Shown piece after piece: positions 38,022-47,098 of a DNA stretch of 50,017 bases. Under the pieces are notes generated by a model, which was not told the origin of the DNA, ran no database searches, and saw only the letters and a list, made by a program, of their open reading frames with translations. Position 1 is the first letter of the stretch, and every line of letters begins with the position of its first letter. The position numbers and the translations under genes are program-made. The stretch covers positions 1 through 50,017 of the forward strand of contig CAJMMD010000018.1 of NCBI GenBank assembly GCA_905214465.1. The letters run 5' to 3'. The stretch is from an uncultured bacterium (lineage in GTDB: Bacteria; Actinomycetota; Coriobacteriia; Coriobacteriales; Coriobacteriaceae).

Positions 38022-39659
38022 TTAGTACATACCGCCGCCCTGCTGACCAGCGGTGGCAGCAGCGATAGCGTCCTCAAGCTGAGTGTTCTTGGGCACATCG
38101 GAGACGGTAGCCTCGGTGATGAGGATCAGGCTGGCGACAGAAGCAGCGTTCTGCAGGGTGACGCGGCTGACCTTGACGGGGTCGAGGACGCCCATCTCGA
38201 TCATGTCGCCCCACTCGCCGTTGGCAGAGTTGAGACCCTGGCCGGCGGGCAGCTCGGCAACCTTGTCGACCACGACAGCGCCCTCAAAGCCAGCGTTCTT
38301 GGCGATGGTAGCGACCGGAGCGGTCAGAGCCTTCTTGACGATGTCGACGCCGATCTTCTCCTCGGGGTCGTCGATCTCGACAGCGTCGAGCGCAGGAGCA
38401 GCGTCCATGAAGGCGACGCCACCGCCGGCGACGATGCCCTCCTCGACAGCAGCGCGGGTAGCCTGCAGGGCATCCTCGACGCGGTGCTTGATCTCCTTGA
38501 GCTCGGACTCGGTAGCAGCGCCGACCTTGATGACGGCAACGCCGCCGGAGAGCTTGGCCAGGCGCTCCTGGAGCTTCTCGCGGTCGAAGTCAGAGGTGGT
38601 GTTCTCCATCTCGCCCTTGATCTGAGCGATACGAGCGTCGATGGCCTCCTTGGAGCCAGCGCCGCCGACGACGACGGTGTTGTCCTTGGAGATGGTGACG
38701 GACTTAGCGGTACCGAGCATATCGGCGGTGATGTCGGCGACCTTCACGCCCAGCTCGTCCAGGGCAGCCTGGCCACCGGTGAGGACGGCGATGTCCTCGA
38801 GGATGCGCTTACGGCGATCGCCGTAGCCCGGAGCCTTGACGGCGCAGACGTTGAGAGCGCCACGGATCTTGTTGAGGACCAGGGTAGGCAGAGCCTCGCC
38901 GTCGATGTCCTCAGCGATGATGAGCAGGCCGCGGCCAGCGCGCTGGACAGCCTCGAGAACGGGCATGATGTCCTGAACGCTGGAGATCTTCTGGTCGGTG
39001 ATGAGGATGTACGGATCCTTCATCACGGCCTCCATGCGGTCGTTATCCGTGACGAAGTAAGCGGAGACATAGCCCTTGTCGAACTGCATGCCCTCGACGG
39101 TGTCGATGGTGATGTCGAACGTCTGGGAATCCTCGACGGTGATGACGCCGTCCTTGCCCACGACCTCCATGGCCTCGGCGATCTTCTCGCCGACCTCGGG
39201 GTCACCGGCGGAGATGGTACCGACGGAAGCGATCTGCTCCTTGGTCTCGACCGGCTTGGCCTGCTTCTTCATCTCGGCGACGGCGGCGTTGACGGCCTTG
39301 TCGATGCCGCGACGGATGGCCAGCGGGTTGGCGCCAGCGGCGACGTTGCGCAGACCGTCGTTGACGATGGCCTGAGCGAGCAGGGTTGCGGTGGTGGTGC
39401 CGTCACCCACGGTGTCGTTGGTCTTGGTGGCAACCTCCTTCACCAGCTGAGCGCCCATGTTCTCGATGTTGTCCTCGAGCTCGATCTCCTTGGCGACAGA
39501 AACGCCGTCGTTGGTGATGGTCGGAGCACCGAACGTGCGCTGCAGCGCAACGTAGCGGCCCTTGGGGCCCATGGTGACGGTAACGGCGTCGGCCAGAGTG
39601 TTGACGCCCTTGGCAAGCTTAGCGCGGGCATCGGTGTTGAACGTAATGTTCTTTGCCAT
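38022..39659 (-). CDS. groL: Chaperonin GroEL
   Basis: The 545-aa Hsp60 chaperonin starts MAKNITFNTDARAKLAKGVN. VTMGPKGRYVALQRTFGAPTITNDGVSV and VGDGTTTATLLAQAIV form the ATP site; GAGGGVAFMDAAPALDAVEI-type C-terminal equatorial features (EEGIVAGGGVAFMDAAPAL) are intact. The C-terminus ends GQQGGGMY, a short GGM tail. It is downstream of groES, 96 bp apart, as one operon. A large palindrome follows it. Confidence 0.97.
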   Translation of the reverse strand: MAKNITFNTDARAKLAKGVNTLADAVTVTMGPKGRYVALQRTFGAPTITNDGVSVAKEIELEDNIENMGAQLVKEVATKTNDTVGDGTTTATLLAQAIVNDGLRNVAAGANPLAIRRGIDKAVNAAVAEMKKQAKPVETKEQIASVGTISAGDPEVGEKIAEAMEVVGKDGVITVEDSQTFDITIDTVEGMQFDKGYVSAYFVTDNDRMEAVMKDPYILITDQKISSVQDIMPVLEAVQRAGRGLLIIAEDIDGEALPTLVLNKIRGALNVCAVKAPGYGDRRKRILEDIAVLTGGQAALDELGVKVADITADMLGTAKSVTISKDNTVVVGGAGSKEAIDARIAQIKGEMENTTSDFDREKLQERLAKLSGGVAVIKVGAATESELKEIKHRVEDALQATRAAVEEGIVAGGGVAFMDAAPALDAVEIDDPEEKIGVDIVKKALTAPVATIAKNAGFEGAVVVDKVAELPAGQGLNSANGEWGDMIEMGVLDPVKVSRVTLQNAASVASLILITEATVSDVPKNTQLEDAIAAATAGQQGGGMY

Positions 39660-39755
39660 GGTAGGTAATCCTCCAAAAGAAATGTGACTCGCGTCGCCGC
39701 TTCCGAGTCCTATGCGGCGGGCGCGTTCAAAGACGAATCAGAGATTCTGACGAGA

Positions 39756-40049
39756 CTAGGCCTCGACGACAGCGTAGATGTCGTCGGCGCGCATCAGCAG
39801 ATACTTCTCGCCGTCGACCTTGACCTCGTTGCCACCGAACTTACCGTAGATGACAACGTCGCCAACCTTGACGTCCATGGGGATGCGCTCACCCTTGTCG
39901 TTGACCTTGCCGGCGCCCACGGCAACGATGGTGCCGCGCTGCGGCTTCTCCTGAGCGTTGCTGGCGATATACAGACCAGAAGCGGTCTTCTGCTCGGCCT
40001 CGTCGGGCTTGACCAGGACGCGATCTGCAAGCGGCTTCAAAGACGACAT
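39756..40049 (-). CDS. groS: Co-chaperonin GroES
   Basis: The 97-aa protein starts MSSLKPLADRVLVKPDEAEQ at 40049, with AAGGAGG 8 nt upstream. The mobile loop KTASGLYIASNAQEKPQRG and the roof and barrel sequences GTIVAVGAGKVND and VKVGDVVIYGKFGG match the family. I found no clear CIRCE or CtsR-like site upstream. A CCGCGCGG pair (40071-40078 and 40084-40091) could form a leader hairpin. Confidence 0.96.
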   Translation of the reverse strand: MSSLKPLADRVLVKPDEAEQKTASGLYIASNAQEKPQRGTIVAVGAGKVNDKGERIPMDVKVGDVVIYGKFGGNEVKVDGEKYLLMRADDIYAVVEA

Positions 40050-40161
40050 GCTTGTTTCCTCCTTTGTGGGCCGCGCGGTCATGCCGCGCGGGTTAACCCT
40101 TTTTGTTTGCGTACGCGTTGAATGGTACCCACGAATGGCGGGTTATACAACACGGAGTCAA

Positions 40162-40190
40162 AAAATCTTATTTTTTGGCACTTAGATTTT
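40162..40190. promoter_or_regulatory. Inverted repeat in the groES divergent promoter region
   Basis: AAAATCT and AGATTTT are perfect 7-bp arms 15 nt apart, in the AT-rich gap between groES and the divergent small membrane protein. A minus-strand TTGACT (-35-like, 40157-40162) overlaps one arm. It is not the CIRCE consensus. A regulator site is possible. Confidence 0.4.
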
Positions 40191-40332
40191 CTGAATGCCG
40201 GGGGATAACTTATGCTCGGCCCCAAGGCGGACCGGAAAGCATGAAGTTTTAGCGCGGCAACTTTGTGAATCAGCTTCTCAAGACTACAATCCTCCAGATG
40301 AAATATGCCCAGATGAGAGGAAGGGAGGGCAG

Positions 40333-40701
40333 ATGACTGATGAACTGAGCACCTCGGCGTGGCGAGATATAGCACCGAATCGCGATGCACACGACTCCAT
40401 GCCGCCCGTTCGCACTCGCCTGCTCGCCCTGGCTCTCGTCTTCGCCCTTCTCGCGGTAACCATCCTCTCCCCCATCGCAGCCGCCCATGAGTTGCATCAT
40501 GACTGCACCGGCGCGGGCTGCACCATCTGCGCCGAGCTCGCCGGCAATCTGTCGATCGCCCGTGGCGGTGACACCGTCCCCGTGGGCGCGACATCGTTCA
40601 TCATCCTCTTGCTGATCTCCGCCCTAGCCGTCATCGGCACCGAGCGATCTTCATATGCCCCGGTCACCCTATTATCCCTCAGGGTCCGTCTGGACGATTA
40701 G
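40333..40701 (+). CDS. Small membrane protein with HHDCTGAGCTIC motif
   Basis: The 122-aa protein starts MTDELSTSAWRDIAPNR at 40333, after GGGAGGG; the longer frame from 40195 has no ribosome site. A hydrophobic segment (TRLLALALVFALLAVTIL), then AAAHELHHDCTGAGCTICAE, and a second one (TSFIILLLISALAVIG). The exposed His-His-Asp-Cys...Cys-xx-Cys cluster could bind zinc or a similar metal. The next gene is a remnant of a zinc/manganese-type substrate-binding lipoprotein, consistent with a metal-uptake cassette. Function is unknown. Confidence 0.65.
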   Translation: MTDELSTSAWRDIAPNRDAHDSMPPVRTRLLALALVFALLAVTILSPIAAAHELHHDCTGAGCTICAELAGNLSIARGGDTVPVGATSFIILLLISALAVIGTERSSYAPVTLLSLRVRLDD

Positions 40702-40799
40702 CGGCTCCCAATTGAATCAAATAGCTACCGCGTGCCACAGCGGCATCGCCTTCGGCCGTCGGCACCCCGACGCAGCCGTTTTCAATTCAGGAGCAATCT

Positions 40800-41036
40800 A
40801 TGGACAACCGAATCTACCGTCGCCATCCCAAGCGGCGTCCTATTCGTCACCGTGGCCCCATGGCGGCGGCATATATGCCCCTTTTAAGTGCGGTCTTTGC
40901 TCTCGCCGCTTCTGACGACAATGCGTCCAGCTCGACCCCGTCGAGGGGCTCACTGACAAACAGCTTAAAGCCGGCGAGGATTACCCACCCATCATGAACG
41001 ACAACCTGGAGAAGCTCGTGAAGACGCTGAACTAGG
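40800..41036 (+). pseudogene. Metal ABC transporter substrate-binding protein, internally deleted
   Basis: An ATG at 40800 behind AGGAG begins MDNRIYRRHPKRRPIRHRG, then MAAAYMPLLSAVFALAA, a signal-peptide-like N-terminus. A different frame, from about 40922, reads CVQLDPVEGLTDKQLKAGED, then YPPIMNDNLEKLVKTLN and a stop. That is the C-terminal end of ZnuA/TroA-type solute-binding proteins (xLDPLEGLTDxQxxAGxDYxxVMxxNLxxL). About 250 intervening residues with the His ligands are missing and the joint is frameshifted, so it is a deleted relic. Confidence 0.7.
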
Positions 41037-41053
41037 AGTAAGGAACAGAGACG

Positions 41054-43117
41054 ATGAAGATGAGCATGAAGGATCTGAAAAGCTGGATGACCGACCATCC
41101 CTACCCCCGTACGCTGGCAACGATCGGCGGCGCATCGATATGCTCGATGCTCGCCCTCGAGCTGCCCTCCAACCATGAACTATGGAAGATGCAGGCCGGA
41201 CCGGCACTTTTAGAGCTTTTGCTCATCTTCTGCTTCTTGTGCCTGTTGTTCTATCTGCCGCACCGCCGTAAGACCCCCGCAATCGTTGGCATCGTTGCGC
41301 TCGCCAGCATCGGTATCGCCGAGTACTTCGTAATCACGTTCAAATCGATGCCCATCCAACCCGGAGACCTGTTCGCCCTCTCGACCGCTGCGACGGTCGC
41401 CGGCAGCTACACCTATGAGCTCAGCACTTTCTGCTTCATGGGGCTTGCCGCCGCGGCCTTGGGAATCGCGCTTATCGTCCTCATTCCGCGTGATGCATGT
41501 GGGCGACCGCCGCGCCGCGCATCGGAAACGTCCCCCGAGTCCATCGACCATGCGATGTCTGCGTCCTTGAAATCGAAGGACTCAAAGGCGTCTCCGGCAA
41601 CCGAGGGGACATCGACAGCGCCGAGGGAGCATCCAGTCGCAACCAAATCCAAACTCCCCCTCTCCGTCGACCGTCGTACCGCACTTGTTGCCGGAGCCGC
41701 ACTGGGGGCGCAGGCCTTCATCAGCTATTACGACACCTTGGGCATCAAGCTTCATACCTGGAAGCCCCTCGAAAGCTATTACAGTCAGGGGTTTCTCCCC
41801 ACCTTTATTTCGAGCGCGCAAAAAATGGTGCCGCCTAAACCCAAGCACTACAAGAGCGGTGAGGCCTCGGCGATCATCAAGCGCCTTGCCGCGCGCTGGA
41901 ACGCGGGCACGAACGGCATCGCCGACCCCTCCCGTGCCGCTGCCGTCGAACAGTTTGACCAGCTCAAGCCCTCAGTCATCTGTATCATGAACGAGTCCTT
42001 CGCCGACCTTTCAATCTTTAACGAACTGGGCTGTGGCTATAAGGGGCCCGAGCGCTTCAAAGCCATCGATAACGCGCTTCTGCAGGGAGTGAGCTACATG
42101 AGCGCCTTCGGTGCCGGCACCTGTAACAGCGAGTTCGAGTTCTTAACCGGACACTCCATGGCATTCCTGGGCGCTGGCGTCTACCCGTTCATGAGCTACA
42201 ACCTGGCCCCGAGCGAGAACCTCGCCCGTCAGTTCAAGAGACTCGGCTATCGCACCGTGGCCATGCACCCCAACCACGCCACCAACTGGAATCGCGAGAA
42301 CGTCTTCGCGGACATGGGATTCGACGAGTTCCTCTCGATCGAGGACTTCGCCGGCGCACCCGAGCTCTGCCGCAAGGTCACCGACGCCGCCACCTACGAC
42401 AAGTGCCTCGAGGTACTAAAGCAGAGCGACCAGCCGATCTTCATCCACGACGTGACGATGCAAAACCACTCCGCCTATGACACGGGCTTGGTGCCCACCG
42501 ACCAGCAACTGCACCTTGCCGTCGAAGGTGTGTCCGACAAAGTTATCACCTGGACCAATGAATACTGCTCGCTCATGGAAGCGTCCGATGCCGCCTTCGC
42601 CGCCTTCCTGGAAAAGCTGCGTGATCTCGACCGCCCCGTCGTCGTGGTGATGTACGGCGACCACCAGCCGTTCTTCACCGACCGCTACAACGACCTCTAC
42701 TTTACCGATGAGGACGATGCCACCCATACCGAGCGCATCTGGCAGACACGCTATGTGGTCTGGGCGAACTACGATGTCGCCGGCAACGCACAAACGAGTG
42801 GGGAACTCAACACAAGCATCAATAACGTCGGTGCACTCGCACTCAATGCCATCGGTGCCCCGCTCACCGCCTACCAACGCGCACGCTTGCAAAACCGAGC
42901 GCACATGCCGGCGATAAACGTGGTGGGGGCGCAGGATGCGCACGGCGTTTGGTATACAGCCGAGGCCAAAAACGTTCCCGCCAAGACCGCTAATGCGCGC
43001 GATCGCCTGGACCGCATGCAATATCGTAAGCTCTTCGACCACGAAGGCTCGGTCTTTGCCACCCATAAGCAGGCGGCCGCCAACGAAACCGACCCCAACG
43101 CAGCTCCGGGAGCCTAG
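41054..43117 (+). CDS. LTA synthase-like sulfatase-fold membrane enzyme
   Basis: The 687-aa protein has AAGGAA upstream. An N-terminal membrane domain of about four helices (SICSMLALELP, LLELLLIFCFLCLLFYLP, IVGIVALASIGIAEYFVI, FCFMGLAAAALGIALIVLI) is followed by a polar linker (about 145-215) and a segment VAGAALGAQAFISY. The extracellular phosphotransferase domain has IMNESFADLS (metal site), FGAGTCNSEFEFLTGHSMAF with the Thr nucleophile, AMHPNHATNWNREN, VVVMYGDHQPFF, and VWANYD. This is the LtaS/sulfatase (alkaline phosphatase-fold) family that transfers glycerol-phosphate or related groups to glycolipids or wall polymers. Substrate cannot be told. The Pro/Ala-rich C-terminus is poorly conserved. 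Confidence 0.87.
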   Translation: MKMSMKDLKSWMTDHPYPRTLATIGGASICSMLALELPSNHELWKMQAGPALLELLLIFCFLCLLFYLPHRRKTPAIVGIVALASIGIAEYFVITFKSMPIQPGDLFALSTAATVAGSYTYELSTFCFMGLAAAALGIALIVLIPRDACGRPPRRASETSPESIDHAMSASLKSKDSKASPATEGTSTAPREHPVATKSKLPLSVDRRTALVAGAALGAQAFISYYDTLGIKLHTWKPLESYYSQGFLPTFISSAQKMVPPKPKHYKSGEASAIIKRLAARWNAGTNGIADPSRAAAVEQFDQLKPSVICIMNESFADLSIFNELGCGYKGPERFKAIDNALLQGVSYMSAFGAGTCNSEFEFLTGHSMAFLGAGVYPFMSYNLAPSENLARQFKRLGYRTVAMHPNHATNWNRENVFADMGFDEFLSIEDFAGAPELCRKVTDAATYDKCLEVLKQSDQPIFIHDVTMQNHSAYDTGLVPTDQQLHLAVEGVSDKVITWTNEYCSLMEASDAAFAAFLEKLRDLDRPVVVVMYGDHQPFFTDRYNDLYFTDEDDATHTERIWQTRYVVWANYDVAGNAQTSGELNTSINNVGALALNAIGAPLTAYQRARLQNRAHMPAINVVGAQDAHGVWYTAEAKNVPAKTANARDRLDRMQYRKLFDHEGSVFATHKQAAANETDPNAAPGA

Positions 43118-43656
43118 GGTTGACCAATCTCGGGCCCGGTATTCAGAAAAGTCAGTGCAGCAAAATGGCGATGCGGGCAGCGACTTGGGCATGGTTTTCG
43201 CCGCTCGCACGGGTCCCCTGGGGAGCAGCGTGCATTTTTGGGAGTTTTCAGCAGGCCAGGACGGCTGCATACGCGCCGGACACACCATATTGGTCCCAAG
43301 AACGCCTTTGACCGGCGATTTGGGTCGACGGGCAAATCCCGTCAGGACAAAAAAGCGTGCCTCGCGCCACACCGGACCCCAAAATGACGTCGATCTCCGC
43401 AATGCCACCCGACTGCAGCGGCACCGGCAGAGCTCACGGTGCTGAATACTCCATTTTTTGCACGGCCCAGGCGGGGGTACATCAGGACCGGAAAGAACAT
43501 CTCAACTTTTTTTTGCAATCTGCAACTGGAAGTATGCAAAACGCTAAGAGAAAGCATCGCTGATGTCCCAATTGAGCGCGCGGAGCAGCAGCGCTTCCAC
43601 CCTGCGCCCAAATCCAGCAGAGAGGGGACGCTCCTAACGAACCCCCATCGGCAAAC
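43118..43656. other. Intergenic stretch without a recognised gene
   Basis: About 540 bp follow the sulfatase gene. Open frames here lack start sites and family features. Small structures are visible: TCCCCTGGGGA near 43206, a run of eight T near 43506-43514, and GAGAGGGGACGC near 43619, which resembles GAGAGGGGACAC at 6750. Probably decayed or repeat-derived DNA. Confidence 0.5.
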
Positions 43657-43704
43657 AAACGCGGCTCGAGCGCCATCCCAAAATAGGCTGCCCGAGCCGC
43701 GTTT
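43657..43704 (-). terminator. Terminator of the amidohydrolase gene
   Basis: AAACGCGGCTCG and CGAGCCGCGTTT are perfect 12-bp arms with a 24-nt loop. The minus-strand trail is GTTTGCC. It lies 18 nt past the amidohydrolase stop. Confidence 0.65.
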
Positions 43705-43722
43705 AACGGTACGGCATGAATA

Positions 43723-45360
43723 TTAGCGCTCGTAGATTAAGTTGCCCGCCAGGTAGGTGGCCTGAACCTTGGTGGCCTGGAGCTCTTGGGGGTCAACGGT
43801 GAGCAGGTTTCGGTCCAGGACTACCAGGTCGGCGTATTTGCCGGGTTCCAGGCTGCCGAGGTTTTGCTCGTCGCCCGCTGCGTACGCGCTGCCAAGCGTG
43901 TAGCTGCGCAGGGCCGTTGCCGCGTCGATACGCTCGCTCGGCAGCCAGCCGCCCTCGGGCCAGTGGCTGCGGGGATCTTGGCGCGTGATAGCCGTGTAGA
44001 GCACGTTCATGCTGGTAACGGCCGTGATGGGGCTGTCGGTACCGAAAGCTTGACGGATACCGCGCTGCTGATAAGTTGCGAACGGCCACATGATGCGGCT
44101 GCGTTCCAGGCCCAGGTCGCGCTCCGGGCCACCCGGGTCGAGCGTGATGTGGCAAGGCTGGCTCGAGGCAATGACGTTGAGCTTGCGCAGACGATCGATG
44201 TCCTGAGGCAGCAGATTCTCCAGGTGCTCAAGCGTATTGTGGCCGTGCTGGGGCAAGCCGTAGAGCTCTGCCGCCTCCTCAAAGATATCGAGCGCAGCAT
44301 GGATGGCACCGTCGCCGATAACGTGGATGCGCACGGTATGGTCACGCTCGGCTGCCGCCAAAACCAACTTGCGCATACGCTCGACAGGGACCGTCAGGCG
44401 GCCCTGGTCGCCCGGGAAGCGCGGGTTGGTATAGGGCTCAGTGAGGTATGCGGTATGCTCGCTCGACACGCCGTCGAAGAACTGTTTAAAGCCTGGCGCC
44501 GAGAGCAGCGCGTTGTTCGCGTAGCGGGTCTGGAGTTCTTCCAAGCGCGACTGGTCATCCAGCAGCGTGGGAAACAGATGGGCGCGGATGCCCAGCTTGC
44601 CGGAGGCCTGCAGCTTGTCGTAAACATCGTCGCGAATAAAGTCGCAGCCCGGCATGGGCATGAGCGACATATCGCAGATTGAGGTGATGCCTTGCTCGGC
44701 CATACGCTTCATCTGGTCGGCGTAAGCGCTCGCGATGCGGTCCTCGCCCAGCCACTCCAGGCAGCGCGGCAGCAGCTGCATAGCAGCCGCCTCGTGGGCG
44801 ATACCCGTAAGCTCGCCATTTGCATCTTTGTCGTAACTGCCACCCGCCGGAGGCTCGCTGTCGCGCGTAACGCCGAGCGCCTCGAGTGCGCGGCTGTTAA
44901 GCCACAGCGTGTGCCCGTCGCCCGAGTACATAACGCAGGGACGATCGGGAAATGCCGCATCGAGGGAGGCCTTGGTAGGGTGCTCGGGCGGATCCCAGCG
45001 GTAATCGCGCCAACCCTGGGTCACGACCCAGGCGTCATCTGGCAAGCCTTGGGAAAACTCGAGCGCATGCTGCACCAATGCTGCCTCGGACGTGCCCATA
45101 TCCATGAGCATGTACGGCGAGGAGCCAACCGAAGTATGGAAGAAATGCAAGTGCGCATCGTGGAAACCGGGGCAGACAAACTGCTCGCCGTAATCGACCA
45201 CCGGCGTGGCGGCAGGTGCGGCGTCAATCACGTCATCGGGCGCGCCGACTGCGACGATGCGATCACCCGCGATGGCGATCGCCAGCTCGCGGGCGGTATC
45301 GATACCGTCTTGGGCGGTAAAAACGTTCTTGGAGCGGATAATCCGATCGATATGCTGCAT
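43723..45360 (-). CDS. Amidohydrolase family protein (YtcJ/NfdA-like, metal-dependent)
   Basis: The 545-aa protein is taken from the ATG at 45360 (MQHIDRIIRSKNVFTAQDG), with GGGG 6 nt upstream; ATGs at 45366 and 45372 are possible. Amidohydrolase_3 features: the metal-binding FVCPGFHDAHLHFFH near the N-terminus, SICDMSLMPMPG, RIHVIGDGAIHAALDIFEEA, HLENLLPQDIDRLRKL, and AFGTDSPITAVTSMNVLYTA, then GKYADLVVLDRNLLTVDP at the C-terminus. These YtcJ-like hydrolases act on N-substituted amides or formamides; the substrate here is unknown. It is divergent from the M20 gene across a 168-bp gap, which hints at shared regulation. Confidence 0.88.
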   Translation of the reverse strand: MQHIDRIIRSKNVFTAQDGIDTARELAIAIAGDRIVAVGAPDDVIDAAPAATPVVDYGEQFVCPGFHDAHLHFFHTSVGSSPYMLMDMGTSEAALVQHALEFSQGLPDDAWVVTQGWRDYRWDPPEHPTKASLDAAFPDRPCVMYSGDGHTLWLNSRALEALGVTRDSEPPAGGSYDKDANGELTGIAHEAAAMQLLPRCLEWLGEDRIASAYADQMKRMAEQGITSICDMSLMPMPGCDFIRDDVYDKLQASGKLGIRAHLFPTLLDDQSRLEELQTRYANNALLSAPGFKQFFDGVSSEHTAYLTEPYTNPRFPGDQGRLTVPVERMRKLVLAAAERDHTVRIHVIGDGAIHAALDIFEEAAELYGLPQHGHNTLEHLENLLPQDIDRLRKLNVIASSQPCHITLDPGGPERDLGLERSRIMWPFATYQQRGIRQAFGTDSPITAVTSMNVLYTAITRQDPRSHWPEGGWLPSERIDAATALRSYTLGSAYAAGDEQNLGSLEPGKYADLVVLDRNLLTVDPQELQATKVQATYLAGNLIYER

Positions 45361-45528
45361 GAGCATCCCCATCTCTGGCAGGTAATTCAACATCCCCGAG
45401 TGTACTCCCCCGCCCTTGCAACAAAACTCCAAGCGGCAAACGGCAACTTTACCAGCCCTAGCGGCAGGTGGCATACTGGAGAGAGCCTGTACGATTTTGC
45501 GATCAACCCAGCAAGGAGCAAATCGACC

Positions 45529-46992
45529 ATGACGAAAACCAAGGCACAGCAGATTATGGCAGCAACCGAGGTTCGCGCGGCAAACGACGTCACCGCGGCC
45601 ATCCAAGATATCGCCGCCGAGTTTGAGCCCTATATCATCAAGCAGCGCCGGCACTTCCATAAGCACCCGGAGCTGAGCCTTGCCGAGGAGCGCACGACCT
45701 CCGACATCGCCAACCAGCTCGACGCCATGAATATCCCCTACGAGCGTCCACTCAAGACGGGCCTGGTGGCGACGCTTCGCGGTACCGCGCCGGACGCCTA
45801 CCGCGAGGACGGCACGCCGCGCCGCCGCATCCTGCTGCGCGCCGACATCGACGCCCTGCCCGTCACCGAGCAGACCGGCGAGGAGTTCGCCAGCGTCAAC
45901 GAGGGCTGCATGCATGCCTGCGGCCACGACTGCCATATCGCCATGATGCTCGGCACGTTGCAGATTCTGCGCCACATGACCGATGACATCCACGGCGAGA
46001 TTCGTATCGTATTCCAGCCCAGCGAGGAAAACGGCCAGGGCGCCAAGCTCATGATCGGCACGGGCGTACTCGATGGCGTCGACGGTGCCTATGCCGCGCA
46101 CATCTGGAGCGAGGTCGATGCCGGCACCGTGAGCTGCGAACCCGGCCCGCGCATGGCCAATACCGACTGGTTCCGCATCGACGTTCGCGGCACCTCGTGC
46201 CATGGCGCCATGCCCCAGCGCGGCCACGACGCCGTTATGGTGGCGGCAGAGATTGTCAACGCCCTGCAGACCATCGTCTCGCGCGAGATTAGCCCCTACG
46301 AACCCGCCGTCATCACCGTCGGCGAACTGCACGGCGGCACCGCGCGCAACGTTATCGCCGGCACGGCGTACCTCGCCGGCACGGTGCGCACCTATGGCGA
46401 CAAGACGCATGAGGAGATGCCCGAGCTTATGCGCCGCATCGTGGAGCACACCGCAGCAGCACTAGGTGCCGAGGCCGAACTCACCGACTACACCATCGCC
46501 AACTACAAGGTCGAAAACGATGCCGCCTCGAGCGAGCGCTGCCGCCAAGCTGTGCTCAAGTGCCTGGGCCCCGCAGGCGAGGGCCATTACCGCGGCACGC
46601 TTTCGGGCGAGGACTTCTCGGAGTACCTGCGCCGTGTGCCGGGCGTGCTCGCCTTTGTTGGCACGCGCAACCCCCAGATCGGCGCCACCTATGCCCAGCA
46701 CTCCTGCTTCTACAAGATCGACGAGAGCGTGCTCGCCAAGGGATCCATGGTAGCCGCCCAGTATGCCATCGACTTTTTGGCCGAGCCCACACAAGAAGAG
46801 CTCGACGGCCCCACGATCGCCGCGGTTGCCGAGACCAATCCCGACCTGGCCGCCAAGCTGCGCTCTGCCAAGGCAACGGCCGCCGAGGCCCGCGACGCCA
46901 TGCACGACGCCCGCACCGCCCGCCATGCTGCCATCAAGGGCATCCACGATGCGCGGGCTGCCGCTCGCCACGAGGAGAAGCGCGACGAGTAG
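45529..46992 (+). CDS. M20D-family amidohydrolase (N-acyl amino acid/peptide deacylase-like)
   Basis: The 487-aa protein starts MTKTKAQQIMAATEVR at 45529, with AAGGAG upstream. RRHFHKHPELSLAEERTTSD is the family N-terminal motif. RADIDALPVTEQTGEEFAS, MHACGHDCHIAMMLGTLQIL, FQPSEENGQGAKLMI (Glu) and GTSCHGAMPQRGHDAVM (dimerisation His) give the metal and catalytic sites. A late LSGEDFSEYLRRVPGVLAFV supplies the last His/Glu region. Such enzymes hydrolyse N-acyl amino acids, hippurate or amidated peptides. A C-terminal tail of about 45 residues (SAKATAAEARDAMHDARTAR) is a highly charged Ala/Arg-rich helix not usual in the family. Starts before 45529 are shadows of the opposite gene. Confidence 0.9.
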   Translation: MTKTKAQQIMAATEVRAANDVTAAIQDIAAEFEPYIIKQRRHFHKHPELSLAEERTTSDIANQLDAMNIPYERPLKTGLVATLRGTAPDAYREDGTPRRRILLRADIDALPVTEQTGEEFASVNEGCMHACGHDCHIAMMLGTLQILRHMTDDIHGEIRIVFQPSEENGQGAKLMIGTGVLDGVDGAYAAHIWSEVDAGTVSCEPGPRMANTDWFRIDVRGTSCHGAMPQRGHDAVMVAAEIVNALQTIVSREISPYEPAVITVGELHGGTARNVIAGTAYLAGTVRTYGDKTHEEMPELMRRIVEHTAAALGAEAELTDYTIANYKVENDAASSERCRQAVLKCLGPAGEGHYRGTLSGEDFSEYLRRVPGVLAFVGTRNPQIGATYAQHSCFYKIDESVLAKGSMVAAQYAIDFLAEPTQEELDGPTIAAVAETNPDLAAKLRSAKATAAEARDAMHDARTARHAAIKGIHDARAAARHEEKRDE

Positions 46993-47028
46993 CCGTCACG
47001 CCCACCCATAACAACCTGGCTAGAGCAA

Positions 47029-47065
47029 AGCGGGGGCGAACGTTATCTCAACGTTCGCCCCCGCT
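47029..47065. terminator. Bidirectional terminator
   Basis: AGCGGGGGCGAACGTT and AACGTTCGCCCCCGCT are perfect 16-bp arms around a 5-nt loop, between the converging M20 and DUF2752 genes. Confidence 0.75.
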
Positions 47066-47098
47066 TATGTGTCGACCGCTTTTCTAGCGCGTCCTCCG

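Noticed and set aside
40050..40332. CIRCE or CtsR operator for groES
   Set aside because: No TTAGCACTC-N9-GAGTGCTAA or heptad repeat is visible; only an unrelated AAAATCT/AGATTTT repeat.
42416..43408. Minus-strand 330-codon frame opposite the sulfatase gene
   Set aside because: Shadow of the LTA-synthase-like gene.
44692..45528. Extension of the M20D frame upstream
   Set aside because: This part is antisense to the amidohydrolase; a ribosome site precedes 45529.
45361..46449. Extension of the amidohydrolase frame to 908 codons
   Set aside because: The upstream 360 codons are the antisense of the M20D gene; the true start is near 45360.
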